Shown here: in pieces, positions 27,434 to 37,004 of the stretch | Layout of the letters: every line of letters starts with the position of its first letter | How positions within the stretch are numbered: the first letter of the stretch is position 1 | Source of the DNA: Neobacillus sp. WH10 | GTDB lineage: Bacteria > Bacillota > Bacilli > Bacillales > Cytobacillaceae | Assembly: GCF_030123405.1 (NCBI RefSeq) | Contig: NZ_CP126110.1 | Span: forward strand, 3,906,001 to 3,970,000 | Length of the DNA stretch: 64,000 nt | Direction: 5' to 3' | The notes under the pieces: generated by a model | Database searches by the model: none | What the model saw: only the letters and a program-made list of their open reading frames with translations | Told to the model about the DNA's origin: nothing | Program-made: the position numbers and the translations under genes

Positions 27434-29658
27434 AGCATGACCACTCCTTTGCCACGGGCATTTGATTTTGTCAGATTATAAAGTTCCCTTGCAATTTTTT
27501 GAATGTCAGCCTCTTCACGAACAATCATTTGCTGTACAACTACACCACCGCTATTTCCAGTATCCATCCGATCACTAATCATGTTTGCAATTGTGCCCAA
27601 TACTTTGTCGCTAAGTGGCAAAGCCGCTTCGGGTACACTAGCGTCCCCTATTCCTACTAATCTAGGGCTGTTAGCTGGGAATAAACCTCCATCTTTAAAC
27701 CAATCAACACTTATTTTAGGGACACTCATGTCAGGTGGTTTTAAATCGAACTTCCCAGACAATTTGAAATGAGGCAGTTTTAATTTTGGTAATTCCCAAT
27801 CTATTCCTTCAAAAAGATTAGCAATTTTATCTCGTAATTTTCCAGCTTTTTCCATAATTGTATCCCAGTTTTTGTATAAGGAAATTCCGGCACCCACTAA
27901 CGCTCCGATAGGACCTGTTAAACCCAATATTATCTCTTTAAATGGTCCTAATTTATCAAATAATTCAATTGCTTTTGACTTAACAGTGTCCCAATTTTTA
28001 TGAAGTGCTACTCCTATTGCAATAAGTGCCGCAATTGCAGCCATTATTCCAAGTATGATAGCTGTTAATGGCAACATGCCAATATTTAAAGCGATGGCTC
28101 CTGCCGCAAGTGCTGTAAATATTGGAGCTAAAGCCAGCCCTAGTCCGATTAATATTCCTAAAACGGCAATTATGGATGCTATGGTAGCTGCAAGAGTTGG
28201 ATTTTCTTGTATCCATTCAGCTACTTTTGAAATGACATCGGCTATCATCGTTAACAATGGAGATAAGGCGGTTTGCATTTCGGTCAGGGCCTGCTGCATC
28301 TGTATAGCAGGATCTGCATTAAGTTGTTCGACAGAGTCATTGAGTTGGTCTTGATTGGTTTTAAAATCTACTACTTTGTCTTTTGCATTAATGAGAGTTT
28401 GAGTGATATTACTCCCATTTTCTTCATAAAGAGTTCCAAAAAGTTTTATACCAACAAGGTTTCTAGTAGTTGGGTCCTCGATCCCCTCGAGAGCTTTTGC
28501 AACTTCTACCATGGCAGCAGAACCTTTTTCTCCACCTTCGGCAACAGCCTTACCCCAATTTTGTAATTGTTCAGCAGAAATACCCGTTCCTTTTAACAAT
28601 TCCTTTGTTGTGTCATCAACCCCAGCGCCAAATTCTGCAAGAACAATCCTGCCTTCTTTCAGGCCATCTAAAAGTACATCAATGTTCCAGGTGCCGGTAT
28701 CAACACCTGCAACGAATATAGCTTGGATTTCTTCAGCATTATATCCAGCTCGCTTCATTTGTGCCCCATACTCTGTGATGATGTCCAACTGGTCAGGTGG
28801 AAATCCAACTTTAAAAAGATTATTCACTAGTCCAAGTGCATTTTCTTGTGTCATTCCAAGCTCGTTTGCAATTTCATGAGTCTCTTGAATTAATTCAGTG
28901 AAATCAACATCACCGTAAGATGCAACAATGGCTGCAGCGCCTTTGACTATTGCCGAATTTGTATCATCACTAGCTGTTTTATTTAAAGCCCATTGTCTAC
29001 GGACACCCTCAAGGGCCGCTTCACTCTCCACACCGTAGACTTCGATTATTTTAATTGCTTCCCTTACAGATTCTTTAGATTCATCCTGGACATCAAAGGT
29101 CAGATTAATTTTAGTTTTAAGAGATGAGGTATCCAAGGCTTTTTGGATAGCCCCGGCAATACCACCGCCAGCAGTTAATCCTCCCAACAGACCAGCTAAT
29201 TCTCCACCTAGTTCCTTAACCGACCCTTCAGCTTCCTCTGTATCGTCTGACAGCTGCTGCATGTCTTGTCTGACTTCATTAACAGACGAATTATCACCGA
29301 CTTGGGAAAGTCTTCGCCGTAATCCATTCAATTGTCCTTCTGTAGCGACGATTTCACGCTGGAAAGCACGATATTGGTCTATTCCTATTTCGCCACGTTC
29401 AAACTGCGCTTGTACCTGGGATTGGGCTTCTTTCAAACGGTCTAATTTCTCACTTGTATTGGCAACTTGCTCTGCTAAGATTTGCTGCCTTTGAGCAAGG
29501 AGTTCAGTATTGCCTGGATCAAATTTAAGCAACCGTTCTACACTCTTTAATTCTGACTGTAAGTCCTTGCTGCGTTTATTCACATCCCTAAGCGCGTTTT
29601 GCAATCCAACCGTATCGCCACCGATTTCAACCGTAATCCCTTTAATATTACTTGCCAT
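27430..29658 (-). CDS. Tail tape measure protein
   Basis: 742 residues. It starts MASNIKGITVEIGGDTVGLQ and has a coiled-coil region rich in Glu and Gln, a phage_min_tail core around residues 200-400, hydrophobic membrane-like segments (ATIASIIAVLGILIGLGLAL) and a C-terminal KDGGLFPANSPRLVGIGD element. At about 0.15 nm per residue, a tail of roughly 110 nm would be expected. Confidence 0.92.
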   Translation of the reverse strand: MASNIKGITVEIGGDTVGLQNALRDVNKRSKDLQSELKSVERLLKFDPGNTELLAQRQQILAEQVANTSEKLDRLKEAQSQVQAQFERGEIGIDQYRAFQREIVATEGQLNGLRRRLSQVGDNSSVNEVRQDMQQLSDDTEEAEGSVKELGGELAGLLGGLTAGGGIAGAIQKALDTSSLKTKINLTFDVQDESKESVREAIKIIEVYGVESEAALEGVRRQWALNKTASDDTNSAIVKGAAAIVASYGDVDFTELIQETHEIANELGMTQENALGLVNNLFKVGFPPDQLDIITEYGAQMKRAGYNAEEIQAIFVAGVDTGTWNIDVLLDGLKEGRIVLAEFGAGVDDTTKELLKGTGISAEQLQNWGKAVAEGGEKGSAAMVEVAKALEGIEDPTTRNLVGIKLFGTLYEENGSNITQTLINAKDKVVDFKTNQDQLNDSVEQLNADPAIQMQQALTEMQTALSPLLTMIADVISKVAEWIQENPTLAATIASIIAVLGILIGLGLALAPIFTALAAGAIALNIGMLPLTAIILGIMAAIAALIAIGVALHKNWDTVKSKAIELFDKLGPFKEIILGLTGPIGALVGAGISLYKNWDTIMEKAGKLRDKIANLFEGIDWELPKLKLPHFKLSGKFDLKPPDMSVPKISVDWFKDGGLFPANSPRLVGIGDASVPEAALPLSDKVLGTIANMISDRMDTGNSGGVVVQQMIVREEADIQKIARELYNLTKSNARGKGVVML

Positions 29659-29671
29659 GTTCTCACCTCAC

Positions 29672-29881
29672 TTAAAAAGCATCAAAATCAGACTGAGATG
29701 CTTTGCGTATTTTGTCTTTTTCTGGTTTATTCATTTCAACAAATTCTTCAATAAAATCTAAGCACATTCCAATTGTCATGTTCTCTAAGTCCACATTAGT
29801 TAACCCACATCTATTGCAAAGAACTAAGAACGTTTCTGTTGATATTTCCTGTTGTTCACCGGATGATTCGACTTTTTTTTT
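29672..29881 (-). CDS. Tail assembly chaperone, -1 frame extension (gpGT)
   Basis: Reading from the A9 slippery run in the -1 frame gives about 69 codons: KVESSGEQQEISTETF, LCNRCGLTNVDLENM, CLDFIEEFVEMNKPEKDKIR, SDFDAF, stop at 29672. No independent start or ribosome site is needed. The fused product with the upstream gene would have 180 residues. Fusion chaperones of this kind coat the tape measure in many long-tailed phages. Confidence 0.82.
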   Translation of the reverse strand, partial: KKKVESSGEQQEISTETFLVLCNRCGLTNVDLENMTIGMCLDFIEEFVEMNKPEKDKIRKASQSDFDAF

Positions 29882-30213
29882 GCCTGAAGTGAAGAACCGA
29901 TTAGGTCTTGAACTTGAGGGACAATATCCATCAATGGGAATTTATTAAAACTATCAAGCCACTCAAGAGGCTCTGGTATAGATGAATTTGCAGTTTTTGC
30001 CATTACCCATGTAATGTTATAAAGGACATCGAAATCAACTAACTCGATGTCCTTTGCTGTTAAGTCTTCGCCTGTATTAAGTTTTTTAAGAGAGTTTAAT
30101 TTTAAAATATCTACAAAAAAGTCTTTATGAAATTGCGCTTTATAACGTAATGGAGTTGCTCCAGTACTCTTAAACCGGACATGTTTACCATCTATTACAA
30201 TTGTTTTTTCCAA
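29824..30213 (-). CDS. Tail assembly chaperone gpG
   Basis: 129 residues: MEKTIVIDGKHVRFKSTGAT, RYKAQFHKDFFVDILKLNSL, and a helical C-terminal part. It lies between major tail protein and tape measure, the standard place. In frame 0 it ends SNHPVNNRKYQQKRS; a slip on the A9 run at 29873-29881 gives the longer form. Confidence 0.85.
   Translation of the reverse strand: MEKTIVIDGKHVRFKSTGATPLRYKAQFHKDFFVDILKLNSLKKLNTGEDLTAKDIELVDFDVLYNITWVMAKTANSSIPEPLEWLDSFNKFPLMDIVPQVQDLIGSSLQAKKKSNHPVNNRKYQQKRS
29873..29881 (-). other. Slippery sequence for -1 ribosomal frameshift
   Basis: Nine consecutive A on the minus strand, in the context GGC AAA AAA AAA GTC. A -1 slip moves ribosomes from the gpG frame into the downstream open frame, which stays open to 29672. 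Confidence 0.8.
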
Positions 30214-30226
30214 TAGATATCACCTC

Positions 30227-30796
30227 TTAAGCTGCTGTAGGATTATACACATTAGTGTACCAAGCATCATAAACGCCTGCAGTTGTATCAGCTGTAGTGG
30301 ACCTTTTAACAATACTGTCAGATGGACGTGGTGCAGCCACAAGCTTTAATTCAGATGTGCCTGGTTCTGCTGATGTGGTTTTAGTTGATCCAGATAATCC
30401 AGGACGAGAAACGGTGCAATTATAGAGGACATGACGCGTTGCCTTTACATCCCCGTCAAACTCAAACATGAAAGCAATTTTTTTCGGTTTCGCATCGCTT
30501 TTTTCTGTTAATACTTTGTCGGTAGCCTCTAAAGTTTCTCCTAATACATCTGTACGAAACTTTTCCGTAATTGCAGCAACAGTAATCGTTGCGTCATATC
30601 CTTGGTTGCTGGATGTAGTAAAGTATAAAATATCATCTGCAAAAAAATCTGTCTGCTCGCCCTTAGGATCTAATGTCAGTGCTGTAATCCCTGGATAAGG
30701 GACTGGAGTGCCATAGGTATAAGTGCCATCTACCCCTTCAGTAATAACAGCATAATGAGCCTTTTTAATACCAAATTGAACTTTGTTTTCAGGCAT
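30227..30796 (-). CDS. Major tail protein
   Basis: 189 residues of the phi13-type major tail tube family: KVQFGIKKAHYAVITEG, GITALTLDPKGEQTDFFADD, YDATITVAAITEKFRTDVLG. Preceded by the head-tail joining genes and followed by the chaperone pair. Confidence 0.9.
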   Translation of the reverse strand: MPENKVQFGIKKAHYAVITEGVDGTYTYGTPVPYPGITALTLDPKGEQTDFFADDILYFTTSSNQGYDATITVAAITEKFRTDVLGETLEATDKVLTEKSDAKPKKIAFMFEFDGDVKATRHVLYNCTVSRPGLSGSTKTTSAEPGTSELKLVAAPRPSDSIVKRSTTADTTAGVYDAWYTNVYNPTAA

Positions 30797-30797
30797 A

Positions 30798-31127
30798 TTA
30801 TATCAACCTCGTTTCATAAATTTTTTGAAATAATTGTTCGGATCCAATCCATGTTTCAGAAGTTTCATAAGGAATTTCATTGTCATCTAAGACAGTTTCA
30901 AGTTTTCCCTCAGCGACTAAATCCTTTTTAGTTGTGTATAATTCGATTTGAACATTATCAATCTTTTTGTAAACTTTTCCATCGGCCATAAAATTAGCTG
31001 AATAAGCAACCAAATACGTAATATATGGAGGAGTAGGAATGGGCTTGGTGCTTGTCGCTGTAAAATGCGAATAAGCCACTGGATAACCAGTAGCATCAAG
31101 TATTTTCTTCAATTCAGTAAGTGTCAT
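30798..31127 (-). CDS. Tail terminator/completion protein
   Basis: 109 residues: VAYSHFTATSTKPIPTPPYI, then VYKKIDNVQIELYTTKKDL and a C-terminal YETRLI. Matches in pattern and position the small protein before the major tail protein (prophage pi2 protein 38 type). Its ATG overlaps the upstream stop by 4 bp. Confidence 0.7.
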   Translation of the reverse strand: MTLTELKKILDATGYPVAYSHFTATSTKPIPTPPYITYLVAYSANFMADGKVYKKIDNVQIELYTTKKDLVAEGKLETVLDDNEIPYETSETWIGSEQLFQKIYETRLI

Positions 31128-31480
31128 GGTCTCACCGCCTGTTCAACCTTAGTTAAAAATTCATCAACAGCTTTTTGCTCTGCCGGTGCAATGTGAACTT
31201 TGGCAGGTACACGACCGCCACCTCGTTTAACATGGCCTTTTTCTAACAGGTGGGTAAGCTGGTAATCTGTTTTGTTGTGGACTATCCTTTTTCCACGAAC
31301 ATTTTTTATTCTCCAGCCTTTACGATATGAGCCAGTCTTCTTAGGACTGATGTTTCTCAATTCATCTACCAAATCGTTCGCTACTTCTTCAGCTGCTGTA
31401 TCTACGTCTTCAGAAACCACGTTAGCATATCTCTGTAATTCCCTCACAATTTCATTTGCTAAGTTTCCAACACTAGCCAC
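31124..31480 (-). CDS. HK97 gp10-like head-tail protein
   Basis: 118 residues: LANEIVRELQRYANVVSEDV, AEEVANDLVDELRNISPKKT, GSYRKGWRIKN and LLEKGHVKRGGGRVPAKVH are standard gp10-family landmarks. Needed to join head and tail. Overlaps the upstream gene by 8 bp. Confidence 0.88.
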   Translation of the reverse strand: MASVGNLANEIVRELQRYANVVSEDVDTAAEEVANDLVDELRNISPKKTGSYRKGWRIKNVRGKRIVHNKTDYQLTHLLEKGHVKRGGGRVPAKVHIAPAEQKAVDEFLTKVEQAVRP

Positions 31481-31814
31481 CGGCCTTCACCTCGCAATAA
31501 AGCTCTGTATATCCATCTGGCCTGATGAAAGATTTATAAACGTAATAAGTCGTTCTTTCATATTCGACTCTTTTTTCCTCGTCGTACTCATCCGAATCCA
31601 CAACTAAAAGCAACTGTGGTTTATGGCCTAGTTGCCCAGCCGTCGAAAATTCCGCTCGAGAAATATTCAGCTTCGAACAATAGCTGAGTGAAAGAATTTC
31701 GGTTTCAATCGATTGCCCAAGGTCATCTTCAGTGGAGATAGAAGAAATTAAAAAGCACACATCATCCAGTGATATGTGCTGAGAATTACCAATACTAGAT
31801 TTAAGTGACGGCAT
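31473..31814 (-). CDS. Head closure protein
   Basis: 113 residues from ATG 31814, which follows GGCGGGGAC; the open frame extends further to 31922 without a site. Contains ILSLSYCSKLNISRAEFSTA and VVDSDEYDEEKRVEYERTTY, as in the phage head-tail joining (stopper) family. Overlaps the connector gene by 14 bp. Confidence 0.78.
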   Translation of the reverse strand: MPSLKSSIGNSQHISLDDVCFLISSISTEDDLGQSIETEILSLSYCSKLNISRAEFSTAGQLGHKPQLLLVVDSDEYDEEKRVEYERTTYYVYKSFIRPDGYTELYCEVKAGG

Positions 31815-32094
31815 CTGGTGTCCCCGCCTTTTTAATAATTCGATTATTGATTCTGATCTGAAGGTTTCTTGATAACGGAATATCTTCCTGACGTTTTCGG
31901 TAACTCCATGCTGCATAATCAACTACAAGCATTTGATCATCAACGTTAGAAAAATCCATAGTAACACCGGTTCTCTCTATTTCGTTTTGTGCGCTAACTA
32001 AAATATTATTAAAATAGGAATCTCTCAAATTATGAGAGATTCCTAAATCCAATTTTAATAAGCTAAGTAAAGTAGCTTTAGTTTGCTCATCCAT
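31801..32094 (-). CDS. Head-tail connector (gp6-like adaptor)
   Basis: 97 residues: LLKLDLGISHNLRDSYFNNI, LVVDYAAWSYRKRQEDIPLS, LQIRINNRII. This is the alpha-helical adaptor that binds under the portal ring (gp6/HK97 family). Confidence 0.85.
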   Translation of the reverse strand: MDEQTKATLLSLLKLDLGISHNLRDSYFNNILVSAQNEIERTGVTMDFSNVDDQMLVVDYAAWSYRKRQEDIPLSRNLQIRINNRIIKKAGTPDAVT

Positions 32095-32105
32095 CTTCTC
32101 ACCGC

Positions 32106-32255
32106 CTATTCATTAGGCTGCTCGTCCGATTTCAAAAAACCCTTTTTCTGCAATTCCTTTGCTCGTTTGGTGGTTTTTGTTTCATATTCTGAGCCCTCTG
32201 GATGGAACTCACCGGTATCCTTGTCAAAGAAATCTTTTATTACTTCATATTTCAT
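32106..32255 (-). CDS. Small phage protein after the capsid gene
   Basis: 49 residues from an ATG behind GGAGGGATAA: MKYEVIKDFFDKDTGEFHPE, then a Lys-rich end KRAKELQKKGFLK. Such short proteins between capsid and connector are common in this phage type; function unknown. Confidence 0.72.
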   Translation of the reverse strand: MKYEVIKDFFDKDTGEFHPEGSEYETKTTKRAKELQKKGFLKSDEQPNE

Positions 32256-32267
32256 AAGTTATCCCTC

Positions 32268-33524
32268 CTATACAGCTGGTGTGATGGTAACTAGAACAAA
32301 TGCATTCTTCTGCACTGGCTTACCATCAAAGCGACCTTTACCACGGAAAGCCGTTTGATCTTCGACAAACTTTACATGTTCTGAATTATCAATTGTGATA
32401 CTCTCGCGTTCAACGAGTGTATATTTGTTAAAATCACCATAAAGAACAGTATCAGGATCCATATTATTGTTAAAAACAACTCGTAAACCTAATAAATCAG
32501 GGTTTTTTAGGTTTGGTAGTTTACCTACTACATCACCCTGAGCATTGGTATTAATGCTGAATTCTAAAAAACGGTCATAATATGTTTTACGTTTCATAAC
32601 CGCCACTATTTCTCCGACGCTATCCTCTCCACTATCAACTAAGCCAATAGGTTTAACAAATTCAGCTAACTTGGCATTTGATGGGACATTTACCTTATTT
32701 CCAGCTGGCAATTGTGGGATAATTCCATCTGGTTGTTTATTTGCAGATCCAGTACCTTTTAGAATTGCGATATCTAATGCCAATGCAATAGCACGCGCAA
32801 TTTTCTTAACAACATATGCATCCAGATTAATGATTGAATCCTGTAACAGGTAGTTATCTACAAAAGTTACTTTACCAACTTTAAAGCCGTCAAAATCAAC
32901 ATTTGTAATTGTACCTACATCTCCAGGAGTAAGTGCACCTTTTTGTTCGATCCAAGTAGCTGGAGTAGTATCAGTATCTACTAAAATACGTGTAGTTCCT
33001 TTTACTTGAATCTTATCAACTAGTGGATAGAGGGTAGTGAAATCACCCATGATATCCATAATACGACTTACAACAACCTCTGGAATGGTTAACTCTCCGC
33101 CAGTAACCGCACGAAGGTTCTTAAATTTATCATAGAATTCAACAACCTCGCTGCGCTTGTAGTATTCACCTGTTTTTAAAAGTTCTCTCACTTGGAAACG
33201 ATTCATGCCTTCAACTTCTCCCTTCTCATTTGAACGTTTTTGTTTTTGTGGTTCTTTGCTGTTTAGTTGCTCAAGTTCACCTTCTAAATCTGCAATATCA
33301 CCTTCCAACTTACTTTTCTTTTGCTCAAGATCTGCCTTCTCAGCATCTAAATTATTTATGCTTTCTTCCACAGCTGCGATTTCTTCGTCTGTTTTAGCTT
33401 CCTCTATGGCAGCTTCTAACTCAGCTGAACGAGTTACAAATCCTTCTTCTTGAATAAGTAAATCAGCTAATGAAGATTTTCTTTGCTCAATCTTTTTTGC
33501 CAGCATGATTTGTCGTAATGCCAT
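32268..33524 (-). CDS. Major capsid protein, HK97 fold, with fused scaffold
   Basis: 418 residues. The first 110 or so form a charged coiled coil (delta domain acting as scaffold), followed by the mature part with LRAVTGGELTIPEVVVSRIM, GTTRILVDTDTTPATWIEQK and LKNPDLLGLRVVFNNNMDPD. The upstream protease would remove the delta domain. Its start overlaps the protease gene by 38 bp. Confidence 0.92.
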   Translation of the reverse strand: MALRQIMLAKKIEQRKSSLADLLIQEEGFVTRSAELEAAIEEAKTDEEIAAVEESINNLDAEKADLEQKKSKLEGDIADLEGELEQLNSKEPQKQKRSNEKGEVEGMNRFQVRELLKTGEYYKRSEVVEFYDKFKNLRAVTGGELTIPEVVVSRIMDIMGDFTTLYPLVDKIQVKGTTRILVDTDTTPATWIEQKGALTPGDVGTITNVDFDGFKVGKVTFVDNYLLQDSIINLDAYVVKKIARAIALALDIAILKGTGSANKQPDGIIPQLPAGNKVNVPSNAKLAEFVKPIGLVDSGEDSVGEIVAVMKRKTYYDRFLEFSINTNAQGDVVGKLPNLKNPDLLGLRVVFNNNMDPDTVLYGDFNKYTLVERESITIDNSEHVKFVEDQTAFRGKGRFDGKPVQKNAFVLVTITPAV

Positions 33525-34095
33525 TTTTTAACCGCTCCCTTAATTGATGTTTTCGTTGATCTAATTGTCTCTGTTTATGCTGCTCAATTTCAGCTTTCCG
33601 TGCTTGAACACCAGTTTCCTCATAGGCAGGAAAGGTGCAAACTGTAATTTCATGAAGATCAACCTTTGTGATGGTCCACTTAACAGTTCCGTCGTCCCGC
33701 CATTCCGTTTCTTCCGCACCAATATTAAATCCGAAAGAACATTGGTCGACATCGCCGCGCTTTACGCGCTCGTAAAGATTGACTGCATCGGAATCATTGG
33801 GATTAATCTTCACTCGTCCCCACAATCCATGACTGTCCGCTTTTAGTTCTAAAGTTCCTGATTTATTTCGACCGAGAACAAGCGTTGTATCGTGATTAAT
33901 TAAAGCACGGATATCATTACCTAATGTCTCGTCAAACGCACCAGGTGCCAGCTCTTCAAATGCGCCTGGCCACAATTCAGTTGCTCTATTAAATACAGCA
34001 AAATAGCCTTCGATAAACATGTCTTGACTGTCTGTTTCTGCTCGTGTTTTAAGCTCACTTTGCAAGCTTCTTGTTTTCCTGTTGTCTCTACTCAC
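33487..34095 (-). CDS. Prohead protease (HK97 family)
   Basis: 202 residues: FIEGYFAVFNRATELWPGAF, LINHDTTLVLGRNKSGTLEL (catalytic His) and LHEITVCTFPAYEETGV with the family's HExSxxxxPA-like end (serine replaced by Thr here). Processes the capsid protein delta domain. Confidence 0.88.
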   Translation of the reverse strand: MSRDNRKTRSLQSELKTRAETDSQDMFIEGYFAVFNRATELWPGAFEELAPGAFDETLGNDIRALINHDTTLVLGRNKSGTLELKADSHGLWGRVKINPNDSDAVNLYERVKRGDVDQCSFGFNIGAEETEWRDDGTVKWTITKVDLHEITVCTFPAYEETGVQARKAEIEQHKQRQLDQRKHQLRERLKNGITTNHAGKKD

Positions 34096-34097
34096 AC

Positions 34098-35279
34098 TTA
34101 CTCACCCCCTTGATTTAATTTCTTTTGATCTCCAATCATGCCAGCAGGAATATAGTTTTCAAGGATAATTCTCTCGTTTAATCCTTCTAATGGAGACAAT
34201 CCAATCCAATCTCTAACCTCGTTCCCCAGCATAAGACTACGGACGAATAAATTAGATCCTACCTCTGCTAACTCCTTAAGGTCATAGGCATAAAGAGAGC
34301 GTGGGTTAAATTTGAAATACAAGTCTGGGGCATACAAGAGTTTCCGTGTCATTTCTTGAACAATACCCGTTGCAAAAGGAAGAATAGTCGAATTGACAAA
34401 AGCGTTATGTTCATCTTTGTTAAAACTTCCAACACCAACATAAAAAGGCGGCACACCTATCATGCTCGCCACTGTTCTTTTATCCAGTTGTACTGCATCG
34501 TTTATTGCCAAATCATTTAGTGACAAAGGCTTTACTTGTTCTACCTTTACAAGGTCAGCTGGAATTACCCAAGGTTTGCCACCACTTGTTTCTGATACAT
34601 ACTTTTTAAGTATTTCATCCCTACCAGTCTCGCTTGCCAATTCTTCTGTCATAGCGTCCACTGCGATTATAAGGGATGGTTTCCATTTGTCAGACATGAA
34701 ATTTTTCTTCGTGCCGGTTGCTTGTTTTAGATTGTCCGCTATGTCTTTGAGCACTACTTGATACCCACGACCAATAAAGGGACGCTCTGGATCCGGATTG
34801 ATTATGAAGTGAAGAACTTCATCATGTTCGTACTTATTACCTCGGTATAAAATTTGATAACCATCATCCGTGTCTAAAAAACCAACACCAGACGGTTGTA
34901 ATGGAACAAGATCATCAATCAAACCATCTTTTGTTTTTGGAAAAACAACACTGTTTCCTTTACCATCAAGTAGCATCGTGTAAACAATATTGTACATCCA
35001 TGATTTTCTAGTCATAAGGCTATACGGATTAATATCGATTTTCCTAGACAATTGATTTCTTACCCTAATATCCCCTTCATCGGTATTTTGCATAAGATGA
35101 ATGGTCATAGAAGAGATTAAATCAGCAATTTTGTGAACTGCCATTCTTACCTCTGGATTGTCGGATAGTCTAGTGTATCCAGGTACTAAAATCGAAGTAT
35201 CTTCCCCAGCCATAAATAAACCAATAGATGATGTTGGTTCAGACCTAATTTTGTTTTTATTCCGATTTTTCTTACTCAA
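34098..35279 (-). CDS. Portal protein (HK97 family)
   Basis: 393 residues: RLSDNPEVRMAVHKIADLIS, RKSWMYNIVYTMLLDGKGNS, EVLHFIINPDP and MIGVPPFYVGVGSFNKDEHN are portal landmarks. Forms the ring through which DNA enters. TTG start after GGAGGGTGATG. Confidence 0.92.
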   Translation of the reverse strand: MSKKNRNKNKIRSEPTSSIGLFMAGEDTSILVPGYTRLSDNPEVRMAVHKIADLISSMTIHLMQNTDEGDIRVRNQLSRKIDINPYSLMTRKSWMYNIVYTMLLDGKGNSVVFPKTKDGLIDDLVPLQPSGVGFLDTDDGYQILYRGNKYEHDEVLHFIINPDPERPFIGRGYQVVLKDIADNLKQATGTKKNFMSDKWKPSLIIAVDAMTEELASETGRDEILKKYVSETSGGKPWVIPADLVKVEQVKPLSLNDLAINDAVQLDKRTVASMIGVPPFYVGVGSFNKDEHNAFVNSTILPFATGIVQEMTRKLLYAPDLYFKFNPRSLYAYDLKELAEVGSNLFVRSLMLGNEVRDWIGLSPLEGLNERIILENYIPAGMIGDQKKLNQGGE

Positions 35280-35285
35280 TGGACA

Positions 35286-37004
35286 TCACCCTCCTTTCAG
35301 CCAACTACTTGCATCAGAAGCTTTAGTCATATCTTCTAACATTTGAATAGAAGCAAAAACCGATGCATCAAATATATCAATTCGTTGGTTCGGCATGACC
35401 TTTTCGTACTGAATCATATCATCCGTTTTTTCTATAGCCGCTACATTCTGGACGCAGTATTCAAAAGCCTGTGAATGGAGATAGTAGAATTTCTCATCCT
35501 TAGCTTTTTTCTCAATTCTTCGAAACCCTTCAGATTTTTTATAAAAGTATTGTGGCTGGTCAACCATTTTAAACCCTTTCTTTTTCATTTCTAAGAAAAA
35601 CTCGCGAGAGAATTTACGGTCGAATCCAACCTTCTTTATTTTGAATCCCATATTCTTCATCTTGATAAACCAATTAACAATATCAGAATGATTGACAGTT
35701 GGCGTGTTACACATATCCAACCATCCGTCATCTTTCCAACCAAACAAAGGAATATTATCATCCTCAGATTTTTGCGTAGCCGCGATGATCGGGAACCATG
35801 CGTGTGTAATTGTGATATCGATGTCCTTATATCTGCCATACAATGCCGCTGCAGTTAGGTCATGCATTTTCGATAAATCCGCGCCGCCATACCATTCGAT
35901 ATTTAATTTGATTAAATCATTTATGGTCCAGTTGTATTTCTTGTCTGACCTTTTAAATTCATCAATGTTAAAATAGGCTCTTAATGCAGAAGTGAAAATG
36001 TTCATTGACTTTGCAAGGAAATCTTTTCTTTGCTGTGGATCGTTTTGTGCTTGCAAAGCATCATTCATAATATCATCAGGTCGAATCGAAACACCGTATG
36101 CAGGGTTCGCTTTTTGCTGTTCAATAGGATTGGTATAATCCACATCGCCTTTTTCGTTCTCATCCGCTTTAGCTATAAAGACAAAATAAGCTTCATCCTT
36201 CACTGTACCGTCCAGTATCTTTTTACAGTACTGCAGTCTTTGATAACAAAAACTTGTCATATCATCACCAGCTGTAGTGATACCAATCATTAATTTATTG
36301 GTATAAGCTTTCATTGCTTCTTTGATGATGTTGTACTGTTTAGGAGTTTTGTAAGCGTGAAGTTCGTCGGCAATGGCAATATTACAGTTTAAGGAATCCT
36401 GTTTATCTGGGTTAGCAGCGAGAGCTTGGATAAAAATAGATCCATCTCCTAAATCTCCAGAGATGGAATGTTCTTGGTTGTTATCAATCACACGAAAATT
36501 TTCTTTCTCGCCCATTTGTTCCAAATTGAAATTGATGAAGTTGAAGCTTTCAAGCGATTGCTTTAATGCTGCTGCAACAATATAAACCTTACTTCCACTT
36601 CGTCTATTTAAAATACCAAGTGCCCAGGATAATGCGGCCGCAAAACTTGTCTTAATATTTTTCCGTGGAATAAAAATAAACGCTTCCTTGAAGCGCCTCA
36701 TTTTTGTTCCTTTATGATAAAAGCCTAAAAGGTTGTAAACTTGATATTTATGAAATGTCTCCAATAAAAATGGTGTGCCTCTTAATGGTGTTCCATCTAG
36801 CATTTCCCCTTGAGCATGAACAAATGTTTTTTCAATGATACCAATTACGAATTCTGCATCCTTAGGATTAAAATCATAATCAGGATTTTTCAAATCATTA
36901 AGAAAACGTTGACAGCCTTGTATCTGTTCCTTGTTTGCAATCTTTGTACCATCTACAATGCTTGTCGCATACTCCATTACAAAATCATAATTTTTATGTT
37001 CCAA
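35286..37004 (-). CDS. Terminase large subunit
   Basis: 572-residue packaging motor. ATPase motifs: RRFKEAFIFIPRKNIKTSFA (Walker A variant) and NIAIADELHAYK (Walker B). Nuclease part: WYGGADLSKMHDLTAAALYG and a late DASVFASIQMLE. TTG start at 37004 overlapping the small subunit stop by 11 bp. Confidence 0.94.
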   Translation of the reverse strand: MEHKNYDFVMEYATSIVDGTKIANKEQIQGCQRFLNDLKNPDYDFNPKDAEFVIGIIEKTFVHAQGEMLDGTPLRGTPFLLETFHKYQVYNLLGFYHKGTKMRRFKEAFIFIPRKNIKTSFAAALSWALGILNRRSGSKVYIVAAALKQSLESFNFINFNLEQMGEKENFRVIDNNQEHSISGDLGDGSIFIQALAANPDKQDSLNCNIAIADELHAYKTPKQYNIIKEAMKAYTNKLMIGITTAGDDMTSFCYQRLQYCKKILDGTVKDEAYFVFIAKADENEKGDVDYTNPIEQQKANPAYGVSIRPDDIMNDALQAQNDPQQRKDFLAKSMNIFTSALRAYFNIDEFKRSDKKYNWTINDLIKLNIEWYGGADLSKMHDLTAAALYGRYKDIDITITHAWFPIIAATQKSEDDNIPLFGWKDDGWLDMCNTPTVNHSDIVNWFIKMKNMGFKIKKVGFDRKFSREFFLEMKKKGFKMVDQPQYFYKKSEGFRRIEKKAKDEKFYYLHSQAFEYCVQNVAAIEKTDDMIQYEKVMPNQRIDIFDASVFASIQMLEDMTKASDASSWLKGG

